Assembly: GCA_041477815.1 (NCBI GenBank)
Contig: JBGOUV010000413.1
Span: 1 to 5,862, forward strand
Source of the DNA: JBGOUV01 sp041477815
Lineage (GTDB): Bacteria; Acidobacteriota; Terriglobia; Bryobacterales; JACQDG01
DNA length: 5,862 bases
Direction of reading: 5' to 3'
This document shows, piece after piece, positions 1 to 5,760 of this stretch (position 1 is its first letter; every line of letters starts with the position of its first letter). The position numbers and the translations under genes were made by a program. Under the pieces are notes generated by a model. It was not told where the DNA came from. It ran no database searches and worked only from the letters and a program-made list of their open reading frames with translations.

Positions 1-82
1 CGTCAAGGCCGGTTTGGTGCGAGGCATGATTCAAGGGTAGCCGAAGCCGGCCAATATGTAAAGCTATTTGCTGGACACTACA
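1..82. mobile_element. Probable end of an insertion sequence (partial)
   Basis: The leftward CBM9-like gene loses its reading frame at about position 83. Beyond this point the sequence does not resemble a continuation of that family, and it ends in GACACTACA at 74-82, so the outer base pairs read TG...CA in the usual IS sense. A short open frame on the plus strand (2-40) ends in TAG at 38-40 with the last residues VKAGLVRGMIQG; it could be the tail of a transposition gene, but 12 codons prove nothing. The family is uncertain; an IS21-like element is possible from the TG/CA ends. The boundary at 82/83 is inferred because codon-by-codon reading of the CBM9 gene would be natural up to CTAG and unnatural after it. 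Confidence 0.4.
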
Positions 83-596
83 CTAGTATCCAGTGGTCGT
101 CGCCGGGCGATTCTTCCTTCCCGGGCAACCCGTGATAGGACGTGTGGAGCTGGACGCCGTCGGGCTCCCAGTTGCGGCCGCCGGTCCACCAATCGGCGCG
201 GATAAAGTTGAGCATGGCGCCGATCACGTTCATCTCGAAGCCGTAATAGTTGCGCCGCTCCGGATTCGGACGCAGGAAGATCTCCACGCAGTCATCCAGC
301 GACACCGGGCCGTGGCGCGCGGTGACCTTAGCGGAGATGTGCCGGTCGTGGCAGTAGAAGCCGGCGTAGAGGTTCTGGTCGTCCCACAGCAGGCGCACTT
401 CCGTCTTCTCTTTCTCGCCGCTGGTCCACCAGTTGAAATGGAAGCGGTCGATGCGCCGGGCCGCCCGCCAGGCCGGCTCGTCGAGTTTGCCATCGATCAC
501 CACCGGTCCGGGCGCGCGGCGGATGTCGTACTTCGGGAAGTCCGCGGCCGCGACCCCGGCCACCGCCGGGACCAGCAGCGTCACGATTCTCTTCAC
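78..596 (-). CDS. Secreted CBM9-like carbohydrate-binding protein, 3'-truncated
   Basis: The 172-residue product starts at GTG 596 and resembles the family 9 carbohydrate-binding-like (DOMON-type beta-sandwich) domain. Residues 1-18 form a classic Sec signal peptide (KR, then a hydrophobic stretch ending AAA). Next come the hallmark IDGKLDEPAW at 34-43, the strand block EVRLLWDDQNLYAGFYC at 66-82, DDCVEIFLRP at 101-110 and YYGFEMN at 117-123. Such proteins bind sugars outside the cytoplasm and often accompany polysaccharide-degrading genes. The chain breaks off after DDHWILV, where family members usually continue into an E-x-x-IPF-like strand, so roughly the last third is missing, apparently through IS insertion at about position 83. 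Longer starts exist at 656 and 698, but they add a tail without positive charge, and the 698 start would overlap the divergent gene. The 596 start sits 21 bp below a TATAAT box. It lacks a clear Shine-Dalgarno. It is probably a pseudogene or a partial domain. Confidence 0.75.
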   Translation of the reverse strand: MKRIVTLLVPAVAGVAAADFPKYDIRRAPGPVVIDGKLDEPAWRAARRIDRFHFNWWTSGEKEKTEVRLLWDDQNLYAGFYCHDRHISAKVTARHGPVSLDDCVEIFLRPNPERRNYYGFEMNVIGAMLNFIRADWWTGGRNWEPDGVQLHTSYHGLPGKEESPGDDHWILV

Positions 597-617
597 GAAC
601 GGCAGCAAAGCAGGAGG

Positions 618-623
618 ATTATA
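618..623 (-). promoter_or_regulatory. Candidate -10 box (TATAAT) for the CBM9-like gene
   Basis: Reading leftward, a perfect TATAAT lies 21 bp before the GTG at 596, which would give a very short leader of about 15 bases. A hexamer 17 bp upstream reads TCATAA, a poor match to TTGACA, so the promoter would be weak or activator-dependent. It supports the short GTG start. The 72-bp spacer between the divergent genes must also hold the promoter of the rightward operon, but I cannot point to a convincing one there. Confidence 0.4.
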
Positions 624-668
624 GCCTAGGATAGAGGATGTTATGAGGTTTATCATCTGGGTTTCGCC

Positions 669-1532
669 ATGTTCAACCGGAGAACATTTCTCAAGCACCT
701 CGGCGGATCGTCGTTAGCGCTGGCGCAGTCCCCCCCGGCCAGGTCCGGGGTGGTCTGGGACCTGCACTGCCACCTGACCTCCGCCGCCGGAGACACCCCC
801 GAAGCACGCATGGAGTACCTGATCCGGTTCATGGACCGGCTGGGGATTGACCGGGTGATGCTCTCCCTCGGATATCCGCTCCTCGAAGACCCTCCCCCCC
901 AGCAGCTTCGCGAGGAGAACGATCAGGTGCTAAAGGCCATCCAGCGCTTTCCCGACCGCACCCTGGGCTTTGTCTATCTGAACCCGAACCACGTCGCGTT
1001 CAGCCTCCAGGAGTTTGATCGCTGCGTACGCGACGGGCCCATGGTGGGCGTCAAGCTGTGGGTGGCCAAGCGCTGCAGCGCTCCGGAGCTCGATCCGATC
1101 GTCGAGCGGGCAGCCGCAATGCAGGCGGTGATCCTGCAGCACACCTGGCTGAAGGTGAGCGGCAACGGCGCGGGCGAATCCACGCCCTACGACTTGGTGG
1201 CGCTGGCCCGGCGGCATCCCCAGGCCGCCTTCGTCGACGCCCACACCGGCGGAGATTGGGAGCTCGGCATCCGCGTCATTCGCTCCACCAAGAACGTCGC
1301 CACCTGCATGGCCGGATTCGACCCCACTTCCGGCTCCGTAGAAATGGCAGTGCGCGAGCTCGGCGCGGAGCGCGTGGTCTACGGCAGCGATGCCGCCGGC
1401 CGGAGCTTCGCCTCCCAGCTCGGCAAGGTCCGGGGAGCCGAAATCCCCGAACCGGCCCGCAGGCTCATCCTCGGCGAGAACCTGCGCCGCATGCTGACGC
1501 CGGCTCTGCGCGCGAAAGGACGCCCGTTGTGA
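669..1532 (+). CDS. Exported amidohydrolase (PF04909-type TIM barrel)
   Basis: The 287-residue protein begins with a Tat-like leader, RRTFLKHLGG at 4-13. The hydrophobic stretch is short, so export is likely but not certain. The mature part is a metal-dependent TIM-barrel hydrolase of the amidohydrolase-2 kind. D31-L-H33-C-H35 is the strand-1 HxH motif, GVKLW at 127-131 a strand motif, QH158TW and DAH192TGG the strand-5 and strand-6 histidines, and GSD241 the strand-8 aspartate. All usual metal ligands are therefore present. Relatives hydrolyse sugar lactones or pyrone-type lactones, or decarboxylate aromatic acids; the substrate here is unknown. It is the first gene of a tight operon, and its stop overlaps the next start by 4 bp. 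No strong ribosome-binding site precedes ATG 669, but there is no other suitable start. Two runs of seven C (730-736, 894-900) are present. Confidence 0.87.
   Translation: MFNRRTFLKHLGGSSLALAQSPPARSGVVWDLHCHLTSAAGDTPEARMEYLIRFMDRLGIDRVMLSLGYPLLEDPPPQQLREENDQVLKAIQRFPDRTLGFVYLNPNHVAFSLQEFDRCVRDGPMVGVKLWVAKRCSAPELDPIVERAAAMQAVILQHTWLKVSGNGAGESTPYDLVALARRHPQAAFVDAHTGGDWELGIRVIRSTKNVATCMAGFDPTSGSVEMAVRELGAERVVYGSDAAGRSFASQLGKVRGAEIPEPARRLILGENLRRMLTPALRAKGRPL
1516..1520 (+). promoter_or_regulatory. Ribosome-binding site fixing the GTG start of the second amidohydrolase
   Basis: AAGGA lies inside the end of the first amidohydrolase gene, 8 bases before GTG 1529. Together with the GTGA overlap of start and stop, it supports translational coupling. 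It also rules out the much longer upstream extension of the same open frame, which is only a shadow of the first gene. Confidence 0.6.
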
Positions 1533-2299
1533 TCATCGACGTGAACGTGAGCCTCTCGCGCTGGCCCTTCCGGCGGCTGATCGGGGACGAGCCGGCCGAA
1601 TTGGTGGCCCGGCTACGGAAGAAGAACGTCACGCAGGCCTGGGCGGGCACCTTCGACGGCCTCCTTCACAAGGACCTCGCCGCCGCCAACGCCCGCCTGG
1701 CGCGGGACTGCCGCACCCATGGTCCCGGCTTTCTGGTGCCGTTCGGCTCCGTGAATCCCAAGCTTCCGGACTGGCAGGAAGACCTGCGGCGCTGCCACGA
1801 AGTACATAAGATGCCGGGAATCCGGCTGCATCCTAACTATCACGGGTACCAACTCGAGGACCCGGCCTTCCGGGAGCTGTTGAAGCTGGCCGCCGCCCGG
1901 AAGCTCCTCGTGCAGCTTGCCCTGTGCATGGAAGACGTGCGCGTCCAGCACGCGCTGCTGCAGGTGCCGCCGGTGGATTTCACTCCCCTGGCCGACCTGG
2001 TGGCGGCGGAGCCGCAACTGCGGCTGGTCATTCTGAATTCCAATCCCATCCTCCCGGTCGAGAGGCTGCAAAAGCTGTCCGCTGCGGGCGAAGTCTATTT
2101 TGACTTCGCCACGCTGGAGAGGGTGGGGACCGTAAACCGGCTGGCCGCGCAGGTTACCTTTCCGCGGGTGCTCTTCGGCTCCAACTACCCGTTGTATTAT
2201 TTTGAGTCCGCGCTGCTGAAGGTGCAGGAGGCCGGCCTGACGGAAGCGCAGAAGAAGACCGTGCTCGAGGAAAATGCCCGGCGGCTCCTGGCGAGGTGA
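1529..2299 (+). CDS. Amidohydrolase-fold protein lacking metal ligands
   Basis: The 256-residue cytoplasmic-looking protein has no signal peptide. Its GTG start overlaps the stop of the previous gene (GTGA). The fold matches the amidohydrolase-2 TIM barrel: strand 1 IIDVNVSLSRWPFRR at 2-16, GIRLHPNYHGY at 97-107, RKLLVQLALCMED at 124-136, LRLVILNSNP at 164-173 and VLFGSNYPLYYFE at 214-226. Every position expected to hold a metal ligand is changed: the HxH of strand 1 is N6 and S8, the strand-5 histidine region is QLA (129-131), the strand-6 histidine is N170, and the strand-8 aspartate is N219 in GSNYP. It is therefore probably not a standard metallo-hydrolase. It may be a non-catalytic partner of the preceding enzyme, or it may use the remaining R99/H101/N103/H105 cluster differently. 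The DxN...RWPFR pattern looks conserved rather than decayed, so it is likely a functional subfamily. Confidence 0.83.
   Translation: MIIDVNVSLSRWPFRRLIGDEPAELVARLRKKNVTQAWAGTFDGLLHKDLAAANARLARDCRTHGPGFLVPFGSVNPKLPDWQEDLRRCHEVHKMPGIRLHPNYHGYQLEDPAFRELLKLAAARKLLVQLALCMEDVRVQHALLQVPPVDFTPLADLVAAEPQLRLVILNSNPILPVERLQKLSAAGEVYFDFATLERVGTVNRLAAQVTFPRVLFGSNYPLYYFESALLKVQEAGLTEAQKKTVLEENARRLLAR
2293..2299 (+). promoter_or_regulatory. Ribosome-binding site for the tandem alpha/beta hydrolase
   Basis: GAGGTGA overlaps the last codon and stop of the previous gene and lies just ahead of GTG 2303. It supports that GTG as the start and coupled translation within the operon. The spacing of 3 bases is short. 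Confidence 0.5.
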
Positions 2300-2302
2300 T
2301 CC

Positions 2303-4237
2303 GTGCGACTGACGACCCTGGCGCTGCTGTGTTCGATGGCGCTCTCCGCCCAGGACCCGTTTCTCAAATGGATGGACCAGATCGCGCAGCAGCAACTGGC
2401 CCGCCGCGAGAGCGCCATCGCCGCCATCCGCACCACCGCCGACGCCGACCGCCGCCGGCAAAGGGTTCGGGCCGAGCTCCTGGAGATCCTGGGCGGCCTG
2501 CCGGATTACCACGGACCGCTGAACGCCCGCATCACCGGCCGCCTTACTAATGCGTCCTATACGATGGAGAAGGTCATCTTCGAGAGCCTGCCGCGTTATT
2601 TCGTCACCGCGAACCTCTACCGGCCCAACCGGCCGGGCCGCTATCCGGCGGTGCTGATGTCGGCCGGACACACCACGCTCGGCAAAACCGAGAACCACCG
2701 CATGGCGGCCAACCTGGCGGCGAAGGGATTTGTGGCCCTGGCCTACGATCCGGTGGGACTTGGCGAACGCATGCAGGCCTACGACCGCCGTGTGGGCCGG
2801 GGAATCGCGGGCTGTTGCGCCAACGAGCATCTCCAGGCCGGCGCCCAGAGCATCCTGATCGGCGAGAGCGTGGCCCGGTATTTCATCAAGGACGCCATGC
2901 GGGCCCTCGATTACCTGGTGAGCCGGCCCGAGGTGGATCCCAGCCGCGTAGGAGCCGCGGGATGCTCCGGAGGCGGTTGTCTCACTACCTACATCGCCGC
3001 CCTGGACCCCCGCGTGAAGGCGGCCGCGCCCGCCTGCTTTCTCAACACCCTCCGGGTGCTGTTTACCGGTCCTTACCCCGACTCGGAAATGAGCCTGCCC
3101 CGCTTTCTCGCCTCCGGCCTGGACCACGCCGATTTCCTGGAGGTTTCCGAAAACACGCCCTGGCTCATCCAGGCCACGGAGGGCGATTTCTTCACGCCTG
3201 CCGGCGTCCAACCGGTCTACGGGGAGGCCCGCCGCTGGTATCGCCTCTACGGCGCGGAAGACAAGGTGCAACTGTTCATGGGGAAGGGCCCTCACGGCAC
3301 GCCGCTCGAAACCCGCGAGGCCCTCTACGGATGGATGATCCGCTGGCTGCAGGACGGCAAGGGCGACGCGCGGGAGCAGGAGGTCCCCCTGTATCCAGAC
3401 CATGAGCTTCAGGTCACCAAGTCCGGCCAGGTGGAAGACGAGCCGGGCAGCCGCTGGCTCTATGAGGTCATCCGGGAAGAGTTCCGAACGCGGAAGCAGC
3501 CGCGCGGCGTTCCGGAGCTGCTGGCGGAGCTGCGCCGGCTCCAGATCCCCTCGGGCGGCGGCCCGCCGGCGCTCCGGAGTACCGGAAGCTTCGAAAGCGA
3601 GCCCGGCGTGACCATCCGCGGCACTCTATACCTGCCCGGCTCCCCCGGACGCAAGCCGGCCCTGCTTCTGGTAAAGGATCGCACCAGTACCGCGCTGGCG
3701 GAAGCGGCCGCCGCGAAGGGCCACGTCGTCCTCGAACTCGAGCCGCGCAATTCCCCCTCTCCGGACAACCGCCCCTTCCTAGGAAACTGGATGGTCAACG
3801 CCCGCGCCAATGCGATCGGCCGCAACCTGCCGGCCATGCGCGCTCACGATATCCTGCGCGGCGTCGACCTCCTCAGCAGCCGCGACGACGTCGACCCGTC
3901 GGCCATTCGCGCCGCCGCCCGCGACGTAAGAGGCGTCTGGCTCCTGCTGGCCGCCGCCGTCGACCCGAGAATCGGCAAAATCTGGCTCGACCGCACGCCC
4001 CACAGTCTCAGCACTGCCCTGGATAGCTCCATCCACACCAACCTCTTCGATGCCATGATCCCCGGCTTCCTGCTGCATTGGGACCTTGCGGATCTGGTGA
4101 AGGCTATGGGAGCGCGGCCGGTGCTGTGGACCGATCCGGCCGACTGGATGAACCGAACCGTTCCCCTCGGTGACGGATTTCGGTACCGCTACTCGGCGCA
4201 GACGGAGGAGGCGTTCTTGGCGGAGCTGCTGCAGTGA
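2303..4237 (+). CDS. Secreted tandem alpha/beta hydrolase, acetylxylan-esterase-like; second domain degenerate
   Basis: The 644-residue protein has a signal peptide at 1-17 (MRLTTLALLCSMALSAQ), an amphipathic helical stretch at about 20-65, and two alpha/beta-hydrolase domains. In domain 1 (about 85-350) the pattern is RYPAVLMSAGH (113-123), FVALAYDPVGLGE (143-155), nucleophile elbow GCS222GG, acid TEGD295FF and GPH331G, giving a plausible Ser-Asp-His triad. The layout resembles acetylxylan esterase or dienelactone-hydrolase-like proteins, which cleave acyl esters. Domain 2 (about 425-644) repeats it: DILRGVDLLSSRDDVDPSAI at 516-535 matches DAMRALDYLVSRPEVDPSRV at 197-216. Its elbow, however, reads ARDVRG, so D541 replaces the serine. 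The second domain should be inactive and may bind substrate or stabilise the first. It sits 3 bp after the amidohydrolase-like gene, so it is co-translated with it. The natural substrate is unknown. Confidence 0.85.
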   Translation: MRLTTLALLCSMALSAQDPFLKWMDQIAQQQLARRESAIAAIRTTADADRRRQRVRAELLEILGGLPDYHGPLNARITGRLTNASYTMEKVIFESLPRYFVTANLYRPNRPGRYPAVLMSAGHTTLGKTENHRMAANLAAKGFVALAYDPVGLGERMQAYDRRVGRGIAGCCANEHLQAGAQSILIGESVARYFIKDAMRALDYLVSRPEVDPSRVGAAGCSGGGCLTTYIAALDPRVKAAAPACFLNTLRVLFTGPYPDSEMSLPRFLASGLDHADFLEVSENTPWLIQATEGDFFTPAGVQPVYGEARRWYRLYGAEDKVQLFMGKGPHGTPLETREALYGWMIRWLQDGKGDAREQEVPLYPDHELQVTKSGQVEDEPGSRWLYEVIREEFRTRKQPRGVPELLAELRRLQIPSGGGPPALRSTGSFESEPGVTIRGTLYLPGSPGRKPALLLVKDRTSTALAEAAAAKGHVVLELEPRNSPSPDNRPFLGNWMVNARANAIGRNLPAMRAHDILRGVDLLSSRDDVDPSAIRAAARDVRGVWLLLAAAVDPRIGKIWLDRTPHSLSTALDSSIHTNLFDAMIPGFLLHWDLADLVKAMGARPVLWTDPADWMNRTVPLGDGFRYRYSAQTEEAFLAELLQ

Positions 4238-4252
4238 AGGGGCTGGAAGCGG

Positions 4253-4258
4253 TAGAAT
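4253..4258 (+). promoter_or_regulatory. Candidate -10 box (TAGAAT), possible leaderless transcript
   Basis: TAGAAT ends 9 bases before GTG 4268, so transcription would begin at or next to the start codon and no Shine-Dalgarno would be needed; none is seen there. No good -35 is present (TGCAGT at 17-bp spacing). If real, it would separate the nucleotidyltransferase-like gene from the hydrolase operon that ends at 4237. Confidence 0.25.
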
Positions 4259-4267
4259 GGCTGCGAG

Positions 4268-4900
4268 GTGCGGACCTACGAGGAACAGCTCGACCGGAGC
4301 TTCGGCGACCTCCTCCAGGAGGTGGACGCGTACTTCATGGAAACCGGCAAGCTCCACGTGACTCTGGCCGACCTGGCCCGCCGGCTGGACGAAGCCGCCA
4401 TCCCTTATGCCGTCCTCGGCGCCATCGCCTTGGGGCGCCACGGCTACCGCCGCATGACCGTCGGCATCGATCTCCTGCTCACGCCCGAAGGCCTCGCACA
4501 GTTCCAGGAGCGCTTCCTCGGCCACGGCTACGTCCCCGCCTTCCCCGGGGCGGCGAAATCCTTCCGCGCCGCCGACACCGGCGTCCGTGTAGATGTGATT
4601 ACCACCGGACAATATCCAGGTGACGGTCTGCCCAAGCCGGTGGTGTTTCCGAATCCGGCCGAAGTCTCGGTCGACATGGCCGGAGTCCGTGTCGTAACCT
4701 TGGAGAAACTCATCGAGTTCAAGCTCGCTTCCGGAATGAGCGCCCCTCACCGCCTGCGCGACCTCGCCGACGTGGGGGACACGATCCGCACCCTGCGCCT
4801 GCCGCCAGACTTCGCAGAACGCCTCGACCCGAGTGTCCGGCCCGCCTACCTGGACCTCTGGCGCCGGGCCCAAACCCCCGACCCCGTACAGGACCAGTGA
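4268..4900 (+). CDS. Nucleotidyltransferase-like protein (AbiEii/MNT-type fold), active site altered
   Basis: The 210-residue protein has the layout of small nucleotidyltransferase-fold proteins related to AbiEii/MNT antitoxin-toxin and defence families. IPYAVLGAIALGRHGYRRMTVGIDLLL at 45-71 corresponds to the usual GG-x-A...HG..R.T-x-D-x-DLL block. VRVDVIT at 106-112 supplies the third acidic strand, and TLEKLIEFKLASG plus RLRDLADVGDTIR form the C-terminal helical signature. Two catalytic features are changed: the Gly-Gly is GA (51-52), and the first aspartate of the DxD pair is G66, leaving only D68 and D109. Nucleotide transfer is therefore doubtful. The start is ambiguous: GTG 4268 has no Shine-Dalgarno but follows a TAGAAT. 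ATG 4337 (187 residues) follows a perfect AGGAGGT at 4317-4323, though with a long 13-base spacing; both keep the core. No partner toxin or antitoxin gene is adjacent. The role is unknown. Confidence 0.8.
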   Translation: MRTYEEQLDRSFGDLLQEVDAYFMETGKLHVTLADLARRLDEAAIPYAVLGAIALGRHGYRRMTVGIDLLLTPEGLAQFQERFLGHGYVPAFPGAAKSFRAADTGVRVDVITTGQYPGDGLPKPVVFPNPAEVSVDMAGVRVVTLEKLIEFKLASGMSAPHRLRDLADVGDTIRTLRLPPDFAERLDPSVRPAYLDLWRRAQTPDPVQDQ

Positions 4901-4922
4901 CTTCGCGGCCAACGAAGCCGCG
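4901..4922. terminator. Weak hairpin between convergent genes
   Basis: CGCGGC (4904-4909) pairs with GCCGCG (4917-4922) around a 7-base loop, and CTTCG/CGAAG (4901-4905, 4913-4917) forms a competing stem. It lies in the 42-bp gap between two convergent genes, where a bidirectional terminator would be useful. No T-tract follows on either strand, so it is at best a poor intrinsic terminator. Confidence 0.22.
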
Positions 4923-4942
4923 CTGCTGACGGATTGCGGTAA

Positions 4943-5707
4943 TCAAGACGACAGCGGATTGGGCCGGGACGCGACCAGCAGCGTCCGCTCGGATTCGGGG
5001 GCCGCGCCGTCCGCGCCGGAGGTCCGCCGGAACCCCCACTGCTCCACCAGCTTCGCCGCCTCCTCCGCCCGTCCCGGCGGCGCCCACATCGCCAGCACGA
5101 CCTCGCCCGTGGCGGGTCGCTGCACCGTCCGGCGCGCTTTCGGCTGGCGCCCCGCGGCCTTCCCGGCGGCCGCCGAGACGGCGAGCTGGCCCGACTCCAC
5201 CAGCACCAGAATCCGGCGATCCCCGAGCTTGAGAAGTTGGGCGGCGTGCTCCACCGAGCGCGACGAGACGTTCAGCAGCGCGGCGGCCCGCTCGGCCGAC
5301 GTGCCCGACCGCAAATTTGCGGTCGATATCCCCTTTGGAATCGGGTGCTTACGGGTTTCCGCGGCCAGCTTGTCCTTCAGCCGCGCGGCCAGCAGGGCGC
5401 GCTGGCTCTCGTTCAGGTGCCGCCGGCGGAGGTTGAGCGAGATCACCAGCTCGAGCTCCGAGCCCGTCCCGTCCCAGCGTTCGAACCGCGGCTCGACGCC
5501 GGCCTGGAGGCAGGCGCGCAGCCGGTTACGTCCATCCAGCAGGCGTCCGTCGGGATGGAGCACGATCGGCGTCCGCAGGCCGTTCTGCCGGAGGTCCTCG
5601 ACCAGCTCGTCAAACTCCGCGCCCTCGATCATGGGAAATAAGTTCGCGATCGGATGCACCTCGATCGCCGCGGGATCCGCGATCCCGCCGGACTGCTGTT
5701 GTTTCAT
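4943..5707 (-). CDS. ParB-like DNA-binding protein with MT-A70-like C-terminal remnant
   Basis: The 254-residue protein starts at ATG 5707. Residues 15-110 are a ParB/Spo0J N-terminal-type domain: IEVHPIANLFP, FDELVEDLRQNGLRTPIVL (32-50), LDGRNRLRA (57-65, in place of the GERRxRA CTP-binding box of true ParB) and ISLNLRRRHLNESQRALLAARL (89-110). Residues 136-160 (SAERAAALLNVSSRSVEHA) form a helix-turn-helix. The tail VVLAMWAPPGRAEEAAKLVEQWGF (203-226) followed by ERTLLVASR (240-248) resembles the last strands of MT-A70 adenine methyltransferases (LW...WGF... and HELLLVATRG). The upstream DPPW catalytic part is absent. ParB-HTH-MT-A70 fusions are known on phages and mobile elements, so this looks like a shortened member rather than a chromosome-segregation ParB; no ParA gene is nearby. 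It is convergent to the preceding gene. Confidence 0.84.
   Translation of the reverse strand: MKQQQSGGIADPAAIEVHPIANLFPMIEGAEFDELVEDLRQNGLRTPIVLHPDGRLLDGRNRLRACLQAGVEPRFERWDGTGSELELVISLNLRRRHLNESQRALLAARLKDKLAAETRKHPIPKGISTANLRSGTSAERAAALLNVSSRSVEHAAQLLKLGDRRILVLVESGQLAVSAAAGKAAGRQPKARRTVQRPATGEVVLAMWAPPGRAEEAAKLVEQWGFRRTSGADGAAPESERTLLVASRPNPLSS
5306..5325. repeat. Perfect 20-bp palindrome inside the ParB-like gene
   Basis: The half-site CGACCGCAAA is followed immediately by its exact reverse complement, centred between 5315 and 5316. It encodes part of residues 128-134 (STANLRS), just before the helix-turn-helix. A gap-free palindrome of this length suits a dimeric DNA-binding protein and could be a site for the ParB-like protein itself. 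It is unrelated to the consensus chromosomal parS (TGTTTCACGTGAAACA). No second copy was seen in the window. Confidence 0.75.
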
Positions 5708-5714
5708 GTGGAGA

Positions 5715-5722
5715 CTCCCCTT
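5715..5722 (-). promoter_or_regulatory. Ribosome-binding site of the ParB-like gene
   Basis: Read leftward, AAGGGGAG ends 7 bases before ATG 5707, a well-placed Shine-Dalgarno that fixes this start. A TACAAT (5735-5730) further up could be a -10 box. The only TTGACA (5748-5743) is 7 bp from it, too close to form a normal promoter. Confidence 0.65.
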
Positions 5723-5746
5723 TGCCTCTATTGTAACTCCGGTGTC

Positions 5747-5760
5747 AAGACCTGCGTCTT
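5747..5760. repeat. Short inverted repeat upstream of the ParB-like gene
   Basis: AAGAC (5747-5751) and GTCTT (5756-5760) are perfect inverted copies around a 4-base loop. It lies between the two GTGTCAA copies. It could be an operator half-site pair or part of the IS terminus; the stem is short. Confidence 0.3.

Noticed and set aside
93..629. Plus-strand open frame opposite the CBM9-like gene
   Set aside because: It has no domain pattern. The minus strand carries a signal peptide and the IDGKLDEPAW motif.
1058..1528. Upstream extension of the second amidohydrolase frame
   Set aside because: It is an Arg-rich frame-shifted reading of the first amidohydrolase; the GTG at 1529 with AAGGA upstream is the sensible start.
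1613..3403. Long minus-strand open frame of 596 codons opposite the two hydrolase genes
   Set aside because: Its translation is rich in Arg, Gly, His and Gln and has no recognisable domain. It runs antisense to two genes with clear family motifs, as expected for a shadow in GC-rich DNA.
3779..4912. Minus-strand open frame of 377 codons opposite the hydrolase and nucleotidyltransferase-like genes
   Set aside because: Low-complexity composition with no motif, and it spans the ends of two well-supported plus-strand genes.
4930..4961. CGGATTG repeated at 4930-4936 and 4955-4961
   Set aside because: A seven-base direct repeat, largely within the end of the ParB-like coding region, is compatible with chance.
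4943..5707. Interpretation of the ParB-like gene as a chromosome or plasmid partition gene
   Set aside because: There is no ParA neighbour and no canonical parS, the GERRxRA box is replaced by DGRNRLRA, and the C-terminus resembles MT-A70 rather than a ParB dimerisation domain.
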